Assembly (NCBI GenBank): GCA_023381565.1 | Contig: JAMCRR010000020.1 | Coordinates: 1-52,057, forward strand | Length of the DNA stretch: 52,057 nt | From: Chloroflexota bacterium | GTDB taxonomy: Bacteria; Chloroflexota; Anaerolineae; Anaerolineales; Anaerolineaceae | Direction of reading: 5' to 3' | Part shown: positions 6,926 to 15,024 of the stretch, in pieces | Position numbering within the stretch: the first letter of the stretch is position 1 | Layout of the letters: every line of letters begins with the position of its first letter | Made by a program: the position numbers and the translations under genes | The notes under the pieces: generated by a model | Database searches by the model: none | What the model was told of the DNA's origin: nothing | What the model saw: only the letters and a program-made list of their open reading frames with translations

Positions 6926-9295
6926 ATGACACTTGAACCTTTTAAATACATCTCGGTAGATACCTTACAGGCTGCAGAGGATTTGCTGAAGGAACATGGA
7001 GACCGGTCTGCGGTGATTGCCGGCGGCACCGATCTGCTCGGCGCCCTTAAGGATGCCATCCATGCGCACCCGCCGGAGCTGCTCATCGGCCTCAAGTCGG
7101 TAACCGATTTGAATTATGTAACGGTTGAAGCGGATGGTGTGCGGATCGGCGCCCTCACTACCCTGGCCCAGATTGCCAAACACCCCGCCATTCGGCAAAC
7201 CTATCCGCTCCTCTCCCAGGCGGCGACCAGCGTGGCCTCGCCGCAGATCCGCAACGTGGCGACCATTGCCGGCAATCTCTGCCAGGAACCCCGCTGCTGG
7301 TACTACCGCAATCCCGATAATACCTTCGACTGCCTGCGCAAAGGCGGCGGCCAATGCGATGCGCTCTTCGCCGAGAACCGCTACCACTCCATCTTCGGCG
7401 GCATGAGCGTCGCTGCGGCGCCGTGCACGACCGGTTGCCCGATCCACAACGACATCCCTGCCTACATGGAAACACTCCGCCTCGGCCAGGTGGAACAAGC
7501 CGCGGCGACCCTCTTGCGCACCAACCCGCTGGCGGCCATCACCGGCCGCGCCTGCGCGCACTATTGCGAGGAAGCCTGCAACCGGGTGGACTACGACCAG
7601 CCCGTGTCGATCCGAGACGTCGAGCGTTACCTGGGCGATTATGCGCTGGAACACGCCAGGGACTATTACCGGTCGCCCGAAGCCGAATCGGGAAAGAGCG
7701 TGGCAGTGGTTGGCGCAGGTCCTGCCGGGCTCACTGCGGCCTACTTCCTCAGGAAACAGGGGCACGCGGTGACGGTCTATGATCGGATGCCAGAGGCCGG
7801 TGGAATGCTGGCCCATAGCATCCCAGCCTACCGCCTGCCTAAGGCTGTCGTTCGTGCGCAGATCGAAGCCCTGGGGGGAATGGGGATCCGCTTCGAGACC
7901 GGCATCAACGTTGGCAATAACGGCGTTACGCTGGACGACTTGCGTTCGCGCCATGCCAGTATCTTCCTGGCGACCGGGCTTTGGAATGGGAAGAAATTGA
8001 GATTGGAACGGGGTGATCTGCTCGACTCCGGACTGGAATTCCTGATGGATGTTCAGGCTGGCGCGGCCAAGCCCGTGGGCGAGCGCGTGTTGGTGATTGG
8101 CGGCGGCAGCGTGGCTGTCGACGTGGCCATCACGGCGAAACGCATGGGAGCACGTCAGGTGACGATGGCCTGCCTGGAAAGCCTGGAGATCATGCCCGCC
8201 ATTCCGGAGGATATCGAGCAGGCGCACGAGGAAGGGATCGCCATTCTGCCTTCGTGGGGACCCCAGCGCGTCGTGGAGCAAGATGGAAAACTCACGGGGA
8301 TCGAGCTGGTGCGCTGCACCTCCGTATTCGATAAGGACGGGCGCTTTGCCCCGTCCTTCGACCCGGAAGTAACGACGATTGCCGCAGCAGACCAGGTCCT
8401 GCTGGCCATCGGCCAGGCTGCCGACCTTGCATACCTGGGGACATCGCTGGGGACAGAGCGCGGGATGATCGTGGCCGATAACAAGACGGCTGCGACCAGC
8501 CTGGATGGGGTATTTGCCGGCGGTGACGTCACCGGCGGACCGGCGACCGTGGTCCAGGCGATGGCCGCGGGAAAAAAGGCGGCAATCGCCATCGACGCAT
8601 ATCTTCGCGCTGCGCCGCCTCAGACTGCCTCGGCTCCCAGGAGCCAGGACCGGCTCACCATCAACCAGGCTGCGCTTGCCACCAGCTCCCGCACACCAAC
8701 CCCGCGCTTGCATGCACCGCAGCGGACTCTTCTGGGGGAGGATGCCTCTACCCTCACGGCGGACGCTGTGACGCAGGAAGCCTTCCGCTGCGCAAACTGC
8801 GGCTGCGTGGCAGTCAATGCCTCAGATCTTGCCACAGCCCTGATCGCGCTCGATGCGCAAGTGAAGACCAATCAGCGAACGCTGGCTGTCGAAGAGCTGT
8901 TTGCGGCAGCCGTGAGCAGGACCACGGTTCTGGCGGCGGACGAGCTGATTGAGGAGATCCGTATTCCGGCGCTGCCTCCCGAGAGCCGGCAAATTTACCT
9001 CAAATTCCGCACTCGCAACGCCATCGACTTTCCGATCGTTGGCTTGGCCTTCCGGGCGACCCTGCGTGAGAATACATTCCACGATGCCAGACTCGTGTTG
9101 GGAGCTGTCGCGCCAATACCACTGCGCGCCCGTGCAGTCGAGGATCTGCTGGAAGGTCAGGCGCCCAGCGAGACGTTGGCGCAAGAGGCGGCTTTACTGG
9201 CGGTCCGCGATGCCCAGCCGCTGGCGAGGAATAAAGCCAAAGTTGAAGTGGTGAAGGCGCTCGTCAAAAAGGCCATAGCCAGCCAACCGGGTTGA
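6926..9295 (+). CDS. FAD subunit of molybdenum hydroxylase with an inserted GltD-like NAD(P)H oxidoreductase
   Basis: 789 aa against about 290-330 for a normal FAD subunit. Residues 1-158 are the N-terminal FAD domain (AGGTDLL at 32-38, IAGNLC at 114-119). It includes a Cys-rich loop (C119, C124, C136, C144) like the [4Fe-4S] insertion of 4-hydroxybenzoyl-CoA reductase beta subunits. Residues about 160-620 are a whole GltD/NfnB-type module: CTTGCP (167-172), GRACAHYCEEAC (207-218), FAD Rossmann VVGAGPAG (261-268), NAD(P) Rossmann VIGGGSVAVD (390-399) and AGGDVTGG (532-538). From CANCGCVAVN (622-631) the FAD-subunit fold resumes to the end. The reading frame is continuous. This is an in-domain insertion, not an end-to-end fusion. 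The GltD part probably links NAD(P)H to the Mo enzyme. Confidence 0.88.
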   Translation: MTLEPFKYISVDTLQAAEDLLKEHGDRSAVIAGGTDLLGALKDAIHAHPPELLIGLKSVTDLNYVTVEADGVRIGALTTLAQIAKHPAIRQTYPLLSQAATSVASPQIRNVATIAGNLCQEPRCWYYRNPDNTFDCLRKGGGQCDALFAENRYHSIFGGMSVAAAPCTTGCPIHNDIPAYMETLRLGQVEQAAATLLRTNPLAAITGRACAHYCEEACNRVDYDQPVSIRDVERYLGDYALEHARDYYRSPEAESGKSVAVVGAGPAGLTAAYFLRKQGHAVTVYDRMPEAGGMLAHSIPAYRLPKAVVRAQIEALGGMGIRFETGINVGNNGVTLDDLRSRHASIFLATGLWNGKKLRLERGDLLDSGLEFLMDVQAGAAKPVGERVLVIGGGSVAVDVAITAKRMGARQVTMACLESLEIMPAIPEDIEQAHEEGIAILPSWGPQRVVEQDGKLTGIELVRCTSVFDKDGRFAPSFDPEVTTIAAADQVLLAIGQAADLAYLGTSLGTERGMIVADNKTAATSLDGVFAGGDVTGGPATVVQAMAAGKKAAIAIDAYLRAAPPQTASAPRSQDRLTINQAALATSSRTPTPRLHAPQRTLLGEDASTLTADAVTQEAFRCANCGCVAVNASDLATALIALDAQVKTNQRTLAVEELFAAAVSRTTVLAADELIEEIRIPALPPESRQIYLKFRTRNAIDFPIVGLAFRATLRENTFHDARLVLGAVAPIPLRARAVEDLLEGQAPSETLAQEAALLAVRDAQPLARNKAKVEVVKALVKKAIASQPG

Positions 9296-9305
9296 CCGTC
9301 GGGTT

Positions 9306-9343
9306 GAGATGGACCGGCACTTTGCGAAGCGCCGGTGCATCTC
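9306..9343. terminator. Stem-loop between convergent genes
   Basis: Arms GAGATG-ACCGGC-CTT (9306-9322) and AAG-GCCGGT-CATCTC (9327-9343) pair with two single mismatches around a TGCG loop, giving about 15 base pairs. It lies between the FAD-subunit gene and the convergent cytochrome gene, so it could end transcription from both sides. The T-tract is weak. Confidence 0.5.
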
Positions 9344-9412
9344 TCAGGGTTATTTAAGAGCCCTGACCCACCCTCAGAAGAGAGAGAGCGGGCCAGGGAT
9401 CAGGTTGTTAGC

Positions 9413-10657
9413 TTAGTGCTTCCACCCATCCGAGAGCGTCTTCAAGAACGAGACGATATACTCTTCTTGCTTGGGTGTCAGGCCCAGGTTGCCCAGCTCG
9501 GTCGTATTGACCGTGAGGGCGTACTCTGGTTCCGGCCAATCAGCCACATCGCGGGTGTTGTAGAAGTGCACGATTTCGGGCAGCGACTTGAAATAACCGT
9601 TGTGCCCGTAAGCTTTGACGAACTTATTGTAAGGGCGCAGGTCTACATTGCGCAGGGTAGGCACTTTGAACTTCCCCACCTCGGGCTCGTACACGCTTGA
9701 ATCAAAGCCAGCAGATTTCAGGAAAGCGCCCAGCCCCAAATCCACCCACTCCTCGCCTAATGGGTTCCATAAAAGCTCGGTGTAGAAGGGGTTTTCGGGG
9801 TTGCGCGGGATGCCCAGGTTATCATAGGTGAAATCGGTAAACAGCGGGTATCCTGCCGAGCCGGCTTCCAGGGTATGGCAACCGGAGCATTTGCCAGTCG
9901 TGTTGAAGATCGCCAGGCCGCGCAGCTCGTCCGTTTCCAGGCCCAGGTTTAGATACTTCATCCAGTTTTTCTGATCGATTAACGTCACGTCTAAACCCTT
10001 GACCTCGGCCTTGCCCCAGAACCGGTCGAACTTTGAGGTATAGGCTGTGACTTCACTCGAGCGCTCGTATGCGGCAACCGCCCGAGCAATCTTTTCATAC
10101 AGGGTGGTATCGTTTACACAGTCGATGGTCTCCAGGTTGTATACTGTCATGAAAAGATCGGCATAGCTCGAGGCAGCCACCATTTCACAGACCGCCAGCG
10201 GCGAAGCCATGTTCTGCTCCAGCGGGTTCAGGAACGGCCCCTCAGCCTGTTCCGCCAGTGGATCTCCCAACATCCAGCCGGTGGCGCGGCCATCCCAGAA
10301 CATTCCGCCCACCCACGTGCCGGCTTCTGCATCGTAGTAGAGGATGGGAGAATCGCCGGCATAAGCTGCGGTAGGCGGCTTGCGATTGCCAAAGCGGCCG
10401 GAAACCGCGCCCTCATACACAGCGCCGGCGGCATTGATCGCCGAATCCGGGCCAGTGAAGCCCACTTCCGGAGCGTGGCAGGCCGCGCAAGCTTCTCCCG
10501 GCGGGTCAGACAGGTTTTCGTCGAGGAATATGAATTTTCCAAGCGCTTCCGTTGGTGTCAGCATCGGCTGCTGGGCCATCGCCGGCCAGGCAAATGCCAG
10601 CCCAACCAACAACACCCCCAGCCCTGTAACAGCTGCAATTGCCCATTTAACTTTCAT
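9413..10657 (-). CDS. Di-heme cytochrome c peroxidase/MauG-family protein
   Basis: 414 aa from the ATG at 10657, which follows AGGGAGGAAG; a longer reading frame upstream has no such site. Residues 1-28 are a Sec signal peptide ending AMA. Two heme c motifs are present, CAACH (57-61) and CSGCH (257-261), with LGKFIFLDENLS before the first, as in the CcpA/MauG family. It should be an exported di-heme c protein that reduces peroxide or oxidises a partner. It is longer than the usual roughly 330-350 aa, with extra sequence between the hemes. It stands alone, convergent to the Mo-hydroxylase operon. The substrate is unknown. Confidence 0.88.
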   Translation of the reverse strand: MKVKWAIAAVTGLGVLLVGLAFAWPAMAQQPMLTPTEALGKFIFLDENLSDPPGEACAACHAPEVGFTGPDSAINAAGAVYEGAVSGRFGNRKPPTAAYAGDSPILYYDAEAGTWVGGMFWDGRATGWMLGDPLAEQAEGPFLNPLEQNMASPLAVCEMVAASSYADLFMTVYNLETIDCVNDTTLYEKIARAVAAYERSSEVTAYTSKFDRFWGKAEVKGLDVTLIDQKNWMKYLNLGLETDELRGLAIFNTTGKCSGCHTLEAGSAGYPLFTDFTYDNLGIPRNPENPFYTELLWNPLGEEWVDLGLGAFLKSAGFDSSVYEPEVGKFKVPTLRNVDLRPYNKFVKAYGHNGYFKSLPEIVHFYNTRDVADWPEPEYALTVNTTELGNLGLTPKQEEYIVSFLKTLSDGWKH

Positions 10658-10982
10658 ATCTTCCTCCCTGAAGAAATCGAAATGGATCCAATTGGCAGAT
10701 AGCACAAACGGAAAATTCGATGCGCACCTCCTTATCCAGAGATAGTATATCTGCTGCTCGGGCCTGCTGAAGGGCCCAGGCAATAAATCCGTGGTCTGAA
10801 ATGGAGCGGCGATGAATTTAAACAATACCGGTAGGAGAGAAAGTCCCCCAATACGATTATTACATACTAGATCATAGATATCAATAGGTAATGTATGGAA
10901 AACAAAAAGGTCCTGGTGGAACAATTATGCTCTATAATACAAAGGATTATTATTGGATTAAATCCATCCCGGAGAAATGCGC
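10658..10982. other. Divergent intergenic region between cytochrome and MNT genes
   Basis: This holds the ribosome binding site of the cytochrome gene at its left edge. At its right edge there is a TATAAT (10933-10938) about 45 bases before the MNT start, which is a plausible -10 box, though I see no good -35. I see no convincing gene in between. Confidence 0.4.
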
Positions 10983-11303
10983 ATGGAAACTCAAATAGAG
11001 AAGCAGCTGGGAGAGGTAACCAGACGGATCGTCGTTGAGTTAAACCCAAAACAAATCATACTCTTCGGTTCCCATGCTTACGGGCATCCCACATCTGAGA
11101 GCGATGTCGATCTGCTCATCGTTATGGAAAGTGAGGAGCGCCCTGCCAGAAGAGCAGCGCTGGTCTCAAGGTTACTTCGACCCAGGCCCTTCGCAATGGA
11201 CATCATCGTACGCACACCTTTTGAAATCCAGCATCGCCTCAGAATTGGCGATCAGTTTATCCAGGATGTGATGAGTCGAGGCAAGGTGCTCTATGAACGC
11301 TGA
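10983..11303 (+). CDS. Minimal nucleotidyltransferase (MNT) domain protein
   Basis: 106 aa from the ATG at 10983; an ATG two codons earlier lies only two bases from GGAG, so the second is preferred. The polymerase-beta-like motif is complete: GSHAYG followed by SDVDLLI, with a third acidic residue in FAMDII. Such proteins transfer nucleotides, usually AMP, to a partner. It overlaps the next gene, a HEPN protein, by 11 bases, the classic MNT/HEPN pair. In characterised type VII toxin-antitoxin systems the MNT protein AMPylates and silences a HEPN RNase. Whether this pair acts that way is unproven (see the HEPN entry). Confidence 0.85.
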   Translation: METQIEKQLGEVTRRIVVELNPKQIILFGSHAYGHPTSESDVDLLIVMESEERPARRAALVSRLLRPRPFAMDIIVRTPFEIQHRLRIGDQFIQDVMSRGKVLYER

Positions 11304-11685
11304 GTACCTGGAGGAGTGGATTCGTAAGGCGGAGGAGGATTATGAGGCATCTCTCACATTAATTCGAAGGCGGAGACAACCTACCCCAAATGCAGCTGCT
11401 TTTCATAGTCAGCAATGCATTGAGAAATATCTAAAAGCATATCTGGTTAAGAATGAGGCAAAATTTCCTAAAATTCACGACTTATTGGAACTGCATAGGT
11501 TATGTGTTGCCATTAATCCCGATTTAGAGAAAATTGGCGATCTTCTGGATACTCTAAACCCCTATTCCGTTGAATTCCGTTATCCGGGAGAAGAAGTTAC
11601 AGTCGAAGAGGCGAAGGCCGCTTTTAGAACGATGCGGAAAGTAAGAGATATTATTCGTAAAACGCTTCTCTTGGAGAAACCTTAA
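11293..11685 (+). CDS. HEPN domain protein, partner of MNT
   Basis: 130 aa, all-helical. The core motif HSQQCIEKYLKAYLV (about residues 38-52) and KIHDL (about 61-65) are typical of the HEPN family paired with MNT. I do not find the R-x4-6-H motif that forms the RNase site of toxic HEPN proteins, so it may be a non-nuclease member of the family. Its TAA stop overlaps the stop of the convergent homoserine kinase gene in a shared TTAA. Confidence 0.82.
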   Translation: MNAEYLEEWIRKAEEDYEASLTLIRRRRQPTPNAAAFHSQQCIEKYLKAYLVKNEAKFPKIHDLLELHRLCVAINPDLEKIGDLLDTLNPYSVEFRYPGEEVTVEEAKAAFRTMRKVRDIIRKTLLLEKP

Positions 11686-12584
11686 TCAAATTGGACGATT
11701 GCCCCTGTATTACATATTCCCAGCTCGAACAACCGTGCATTAATCCCATGACCAGCAAATGCCTCTTCCATGTTCCTCAGTGCAGCCGGCAGGCAAGGAA
11801 ACACGATCAACCCCGGCCCTGCGCCGGATAAAGCCACCGCCCGGGCGCCGGCGTGCAATCCGGCCTGCATGGCCTCCTCCGCTCCCGGGATGAGCGGCAG
11901 ACGGTAGGGCTGGTGCAGGCGATCGTCCATTACCTGCGCTAATAAGCTCAGGTCCCCCTGGCGCAGCGCTTCGACGACCAGCGCCGCCCGTCCCAGCCCA
12001 TAGACTGCATCGAGGCGGCTTACCCGGGCGGGGAGCGCGTCGCGGGCAGCCTGGGTGGAGAGGGCCACGTCTGGCAAGACCAGGCCAACACTCAATGGGG
12101 CCATCTCAAAACGCCGGTAGACCGGCGTGCCCTCCTCCAGGATCGCCACAACCAACCCGCCCAACAATGCCGCCGTTACGTTATCGGGGTGGCCTTCGAT
12201 CTGGATCGCCAGTCGCAGGATAGATTCCCGGCTGGCAGGGCTGCCGGCCAGGGCGTTTGCACCCAGAAGTCCGGTCAGGATGGCCGCTGCGCTGGAGCCC
12301 AATCCCGAGCTAACGGGAATTTCGTTCCGGCAGACCAGCCGCACGCCGGAAGGCTGCACCCCATACGCCTGGTTGAAAGCTGCAAATGACTGCAAGATCA
12401 GGTTCTCATCATTTTCCGGCAGCCGGCCCTGCCCTTCGCCGTGGATTTCAACCCGGTGACCGGCATCCTGCGGGATAAACTCTGTACTGTTCCACAGCTC
12501 GAGAGCCATGCCCAGGCAGTCGAAGCCTGGTCCCAGGTTAGCGGAGGTGGCCGGGACACGCACGATAACAGCTTTTGGCGTCAT
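11682..12584 (-). CDS. thrB: Homoserine kinase
   Basis: 300 aa from the ATG at 12584, which forms an ATGA overlap with the thrC stop and follows GGGATGG. It is a GHMP kinase: VPATSANLGPGFD at the N-terminus and the ATP-binding PVSSGLGSSAAA loop near residue 90. It phosphorylates L-homoserine, giving the substrate of the gene just upstream, threonine synthase. The overlap and order (thrC then thrB) indicate one transcript. Confidence 0.95.
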   Translation of the reverse strand: MTPKAVIVRVPATSANLGPGFDCLGMALELWNSTEFIPQDAGHRVEIHGEGQGRLPENDENLILQSFAAFNQAYGVQPSGVRLVCRNEIPVSSGLGSSAAAILTGLLGANALAGSPASRESILRLAIQIEGHPDNVTAALLGGLVVAILEEGTPVYRRFEMAPLSVGLVLPDVALSTQAARDALPARVSRLDAVYGLGRAALVVEALRQGDLSLLAQVMDDRLHQPYRLPLIPGAEEAMQAGLHAGARAVALSGAGPGLIVFPCLPAALRNMEEAFAGHGINARLFELGICNTGAIVQFD

Positions 12585-13660
12585 TCCATCCCTTTTTGAA
12601 GGTAAGTTTCTAGCGCATCCGCCGTTGGCGGAAGCTGGAGCGGCGGCTGCATGCTGCGGGCAATAATCTCCGGATCTTTCAGGCCGTGGCCGGTGCAGAC
12701 TGCCACCACCCTTTTCCCCCGCACGTCGATGCGCTGCTCCTGCAGCTCGCGCTTCAATCCGGCCAGACCCGCGGCCGAAGCGGGCTCGACCCACACCCCG
12801 TTGCCAGCCAGCCGGCGCTGCATGTCCAGAATTTCGTCATCTGATACGGCGATGATGCGGCCGTTGGATTCCTGCGCCGCGGTGAGCGCCTGTTCGCCGC
12901 GCGCCGGACGCCCGATACGGATGGCCGTGGCTACCGTCTCAGGGTAATCGACCGGGTGTCCGAGCACCAGCGGGGCGGCGCCGGCGGCTTGAACGCCCAG
13001 AATCTGCGGTAATTTTGTTTTCTGAAGCTCGTGGTACTGCTGGAAGCCCATCCAATAGGCGGTGATATTGCCCGCATTGCCCACCGGCAGGCAGAGCCAA
13101 TCGGGCGCCTCGCCCAGCGTATCGCAGATCTCGAAAGCGGCCGTCTTTTGGCCCTCCAGACGGTAAGGGTTGAGCGAGTTGACCAGTAAGATCGGCTGGC
13201 GCTGGCTGATCTCGACCACCAAGTTGAGCGCATCGTCGAACGAGCCATCGATCTGGATCACCTCCGCGCCGTAGGCTACCGCTCCGGCGAGCTTGCCGGC
13301 GGCGACTTTACCCTGGGGGATGAGCACCACCACGCGCAGCCCGGCGGCTGCGCCATAGGCAGCAGCCGAGGCGGCTGTGTTGCCGGTGGAAGCGCAGATG
13401 ATCGCGCGCGAGCCCCGGCCCACGGCTTCGCCCACGGCGACGGTCATACCACGGTCCTTGAAGGACCCGGTCGGGTTCATGCCCTCGAACTTGGCCCATA
13501 GATCAAATCCGCCGCCCAGCTCAGCGGCCAGTCGCGGCAGAGGGATCAGGGGCGTGTTGCCCTCCAGCAGCGAGACGCGCTGCGTGTGCGCGGGAATATT
13601 CAACAGCGACCGGTAGCGGTCGAAGACGCCGGTGTAAGATATTTTCTTCTCAGTAAGCAT
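12581..13660 (-). CDS. thrC: Threonine synthase
   Basis: 359 aa, a PLP-dependent fold-type II enzyme that converts O-phosphohomoserine to threonine. The PLP lysine is K68 in GSFKDRG; ASTGNTAASAA and VGNAGN are phosphate- and substrate-binding loops. There is no Shine-Dalgarno before the ATG at 13660. Instead a TAAACT, -10 like, lies five bases upstream on the coding strand, so the message may be leaderless. It is translationally coupled to thrB. Confidence 0.95.
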   Translation of the reverse strand: MLTEKKISYTGVFDRYRSLLNIPAHTQRVSLLEGNTPLIPLPRLAAELGGGFDLWAKFEGMNPTGSFKDRGMTVAVGEAVGRGSRAIICASTGNTAASAAAYGAAAGLRVVVLIPQGKVAAGKLAGAVAYGAEVIQIDGSFDDALNLVVEISQRQPILLVNSLNPYRLEGQKTAAFEICDTLGEAPDWLCLPVGNAGNITAYWMGFQQYHELQKTKLPQILGVQAAGAAPLVLGHPVDYPETVATAIRIGRPARGEQALTAAQESNGRIIAVSDDEILDMQRRLAGNGVWVEPASAAGLAGLKRELQEQRIDVRGKRVVAVCTGHGLKDPEIIARSMQPPLQLPPTADALETYLQKGME

Positions 13661-13796
13661 GGTTTAGTTTAGCACAAAACAGCCTGCCGAGAGATGGGTT
13701 TGCCTGGGTGGGTGACCCCCTCAGCCAATGCCGCGTAACCCGAAAGTGTATCATTTCTGTCCATTTATCGTTATATAGGGTGAAAGGAGGCACGAA

Positions 13797-14054
13797 ATGA
13801 CGCTTAGCACGATTATTCTTTGGATTATTATCGGCGGCATCGCCGGCCTTCTCGCCGAAGCCGTGATCAAAGGCGTCCGCCTTGGCCTCGTAGGGGCCGT
13901 TGTAGTCGGAATTTTGGGGGCTTTACTCGGTGGGTGGCTTTTCGGTATCCTGCACATCTCGATCGGTACAGGCTTGATCAGCGATATCATCACAGCTCTG
14001 ATTGGCGCCATCATCCTGCTCGTCCTGCTCCGTTCACTCCGTAGATCCTGGTAG
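13797..14054 (+). CDS. GlsB/YeaQ/YmgE family small membrane protein
   Basis: 85 aa with three hydrophobic segments rich in Gly and Ile/Leu/Val, the layout of the transglycosylase-associated (GlsB/YeaQ) family. These are often stress-induced, and their biochemical role is not known. A strong GAAAGGAGG lies before the ATG. It stands alone between thrC (divergent) and a lipoprotein gene. Confidence 0.8.
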   Translation: MTLSTIILWIIIGGIAGLLAEAVIKGVRLGLVGAVVVGILGALLGGWLFGILHISIGTGLISDIITALIGAIILLVLLRSLRRSW

Positions 14055-14094
14055 GTTTTTTGTTGTACAATCACAATTGAATTGATCGGGTGGA

Positions 14095-14208
14095 GGGGCG
14101 TAAGCTTATCGTGCTTGAACAGGAAAAGCTCGCCCCAAAACCCTCCCAACGCCCGGGTAGGTACGGTCCTTGCAACCCCCCGCGCAAGCGATCAAAGAGG
14201 AGGGTACC
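14095..14208 (+). promoter_or_regulatory. Structured leader before the SH3-domain lipoprotein gene
   Basis: Three helices can be drawn by eye. GGGGCG/CGCCCC (14095-14100 with 14131-14136) continues as AGCTT/AAGCT (14103-14107 with 14126-14130). CTTGC/GCAAG pairs 14169-14173 with 14184-14188. GGTAC/GTACC pairs 14160-14164 with 14204-14208. The last helix encloses the Shine-Dalgarno AGAGGAGGG (14197-14205 region). I do not recognise a known riboswitch class. The first hairpin could also serve as a terminator for the preceding small gene. Confidence 0.3.
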
Positions 14209-14210
14209 CT

Positions 14211-14969
14211 ATGAAACCGAAGCGCGCATTCCTGTGGCTGTTCATCCTCATGGCTACCGCAGCCTGCAATTACCCGGTCAGCAAAAGCACCCCTCAGCCC
14301 ACTGCTTATCCTCCGCCCTCTACACAGCCAGCGCCGGCTACCGGCACCACGCTGGCGCCAACTGCCATTCCCACCTCCCTCCCTACGCCAACCCTCACGC
14401 CAGCGCCCCAGGTCTTTACGCCATTTAAATCCTCGGTATGGGCCGACCATACCAATGTGCGTGCAAACCCCGGCTACCTCTTTCAGGTAGTCCTCAATGT
14501 CCTTAAAGGGACTTCATTCACTGTCTTGGGGCAATCTCCTGGGGGAGAATGGATCTACGTGGAGACGGCTTCAGGCAGCCGCGGCTGGATCTATGCCCAG
14601 CTCTTCGAGCCCGGAGTGGAGCTCCAGGCCGCGCCGGTGGTTCAGCCAGAAAACACGCAGCTTGTCAAAGGCCGTGTTGTGGATGGATCCGGCAATCCGG
14701 TCAGCGCTATCCAGTTCACCCTGCTGCAGGGCGCCGGCGAGAAACAGCTGCGTAACGACGCGGTTACCGATGCCCAGGGAGAGTTCTACGCCTTCATGCC
14801 GGCAGACGCCAGCGGCGAGTGGTCCGTCTCGTATACCGGGATCGGCTGCGCGAGCAACGTCATGGACGCCAGTTGCAATTGCAAAGAGGACGCCTGCGGG
14901 ACGGTCAATCCCCCTCAGGTTACTGTGACCCTGCCTCCTAGCGAGACGCTGGAGTTTACCTGGAGATAG
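14211..14969 (+). CDS. Lipoprotein with bacterial SH3 domain and carboxypeptidase-regulatory-like domain
   Basis: 252 aa from the ATG at 14211, which follows AGAGGAGGG. It has a lipoprotein signal (lipobox TAAC, about Cys19), then a roughly 45-residue Pro/Thr linker. An SH3b domain (about 75-135; NVRANPG, GEWIYV, GWIYAQL) follows, then a beta-sandwich domain beginning VKGRVVDGSGNPV. It is probably anchored outside the membrane and binds cell-wall or surface ligands. The function is not known. Confidence 0.78.
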   Translation: MKPKRAFLWLFILMATAACNYPVSKSTPQPTAYPPPSTQPAPATGTTLAPTAIPTSLPTPTLTPAPQVFTPFKSSVWADHTNVRANPGYLFQVVLNVLKGTSFTVLGQSPGGEWIYVETASGSRGWIYAQLFEPGVELQAAPVVQPENTQLVKGRVVDGSGNPVSAIQFTLLQGAGEKQLRNDAVTDAQGEFYAFMPADASGEWSVSYTGIGCASNVMDASCNCKEDACGTVNPPQVTVTLPPSETLEFTWR

Positions 14970-14998
14970 CTCAGTAGGATAAGTTTGTGACCTGTCCT

Positions 14999-15021
14999 GG
15001 GCAAGAGATACAATCTTGCCC
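14999..15021. terminator. Stem-loop between convergent genes
   Basis: A perfect 8-bp stem, GGGCAAGA (14999-15006) with TCTTGCCC (15014-15021), has a 7-base loop. It lies between the lipoprotein gene and the convergent YeeE/YedE gene, with a pyrimidine-rich stretch to its right on the + strand. Confidence 0.55.
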
Positions 15022-15024
15022 TAC

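Noticed and set aside
7354..8000. Possible frameshift joining two genes in the FAD-GltD region
   Set aside because: The main frame is uninterrupted across both junctions and all motifs fall in one frame, so the composite protein is genuine in this sequence.
6965..8713. Long open frame on the - strand (582 codons) under the FAD-subunit gene
   Set aside because: It mirrors a GC-rich real gene, has no recognisable domain and is rich in His/Gln/Arg, as antisense shadows are. The + strand protein has clear cofactor motifs.
10658..10924. N-terminal extension of the cytochrome c peroxidase-like protein
   Set aside because: It would bury the signal peptide about 90 residues inside, while the ATG at 10657 has a strong ribosome binding site and starts the signal peptide.
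12585..12794. Extended N-terminus of homoserine kinase
   Set aside because: It would overlap thrC by 70 codons with low-complexity sequence. The ATG at 12584 forms the usual ATGA overlap.
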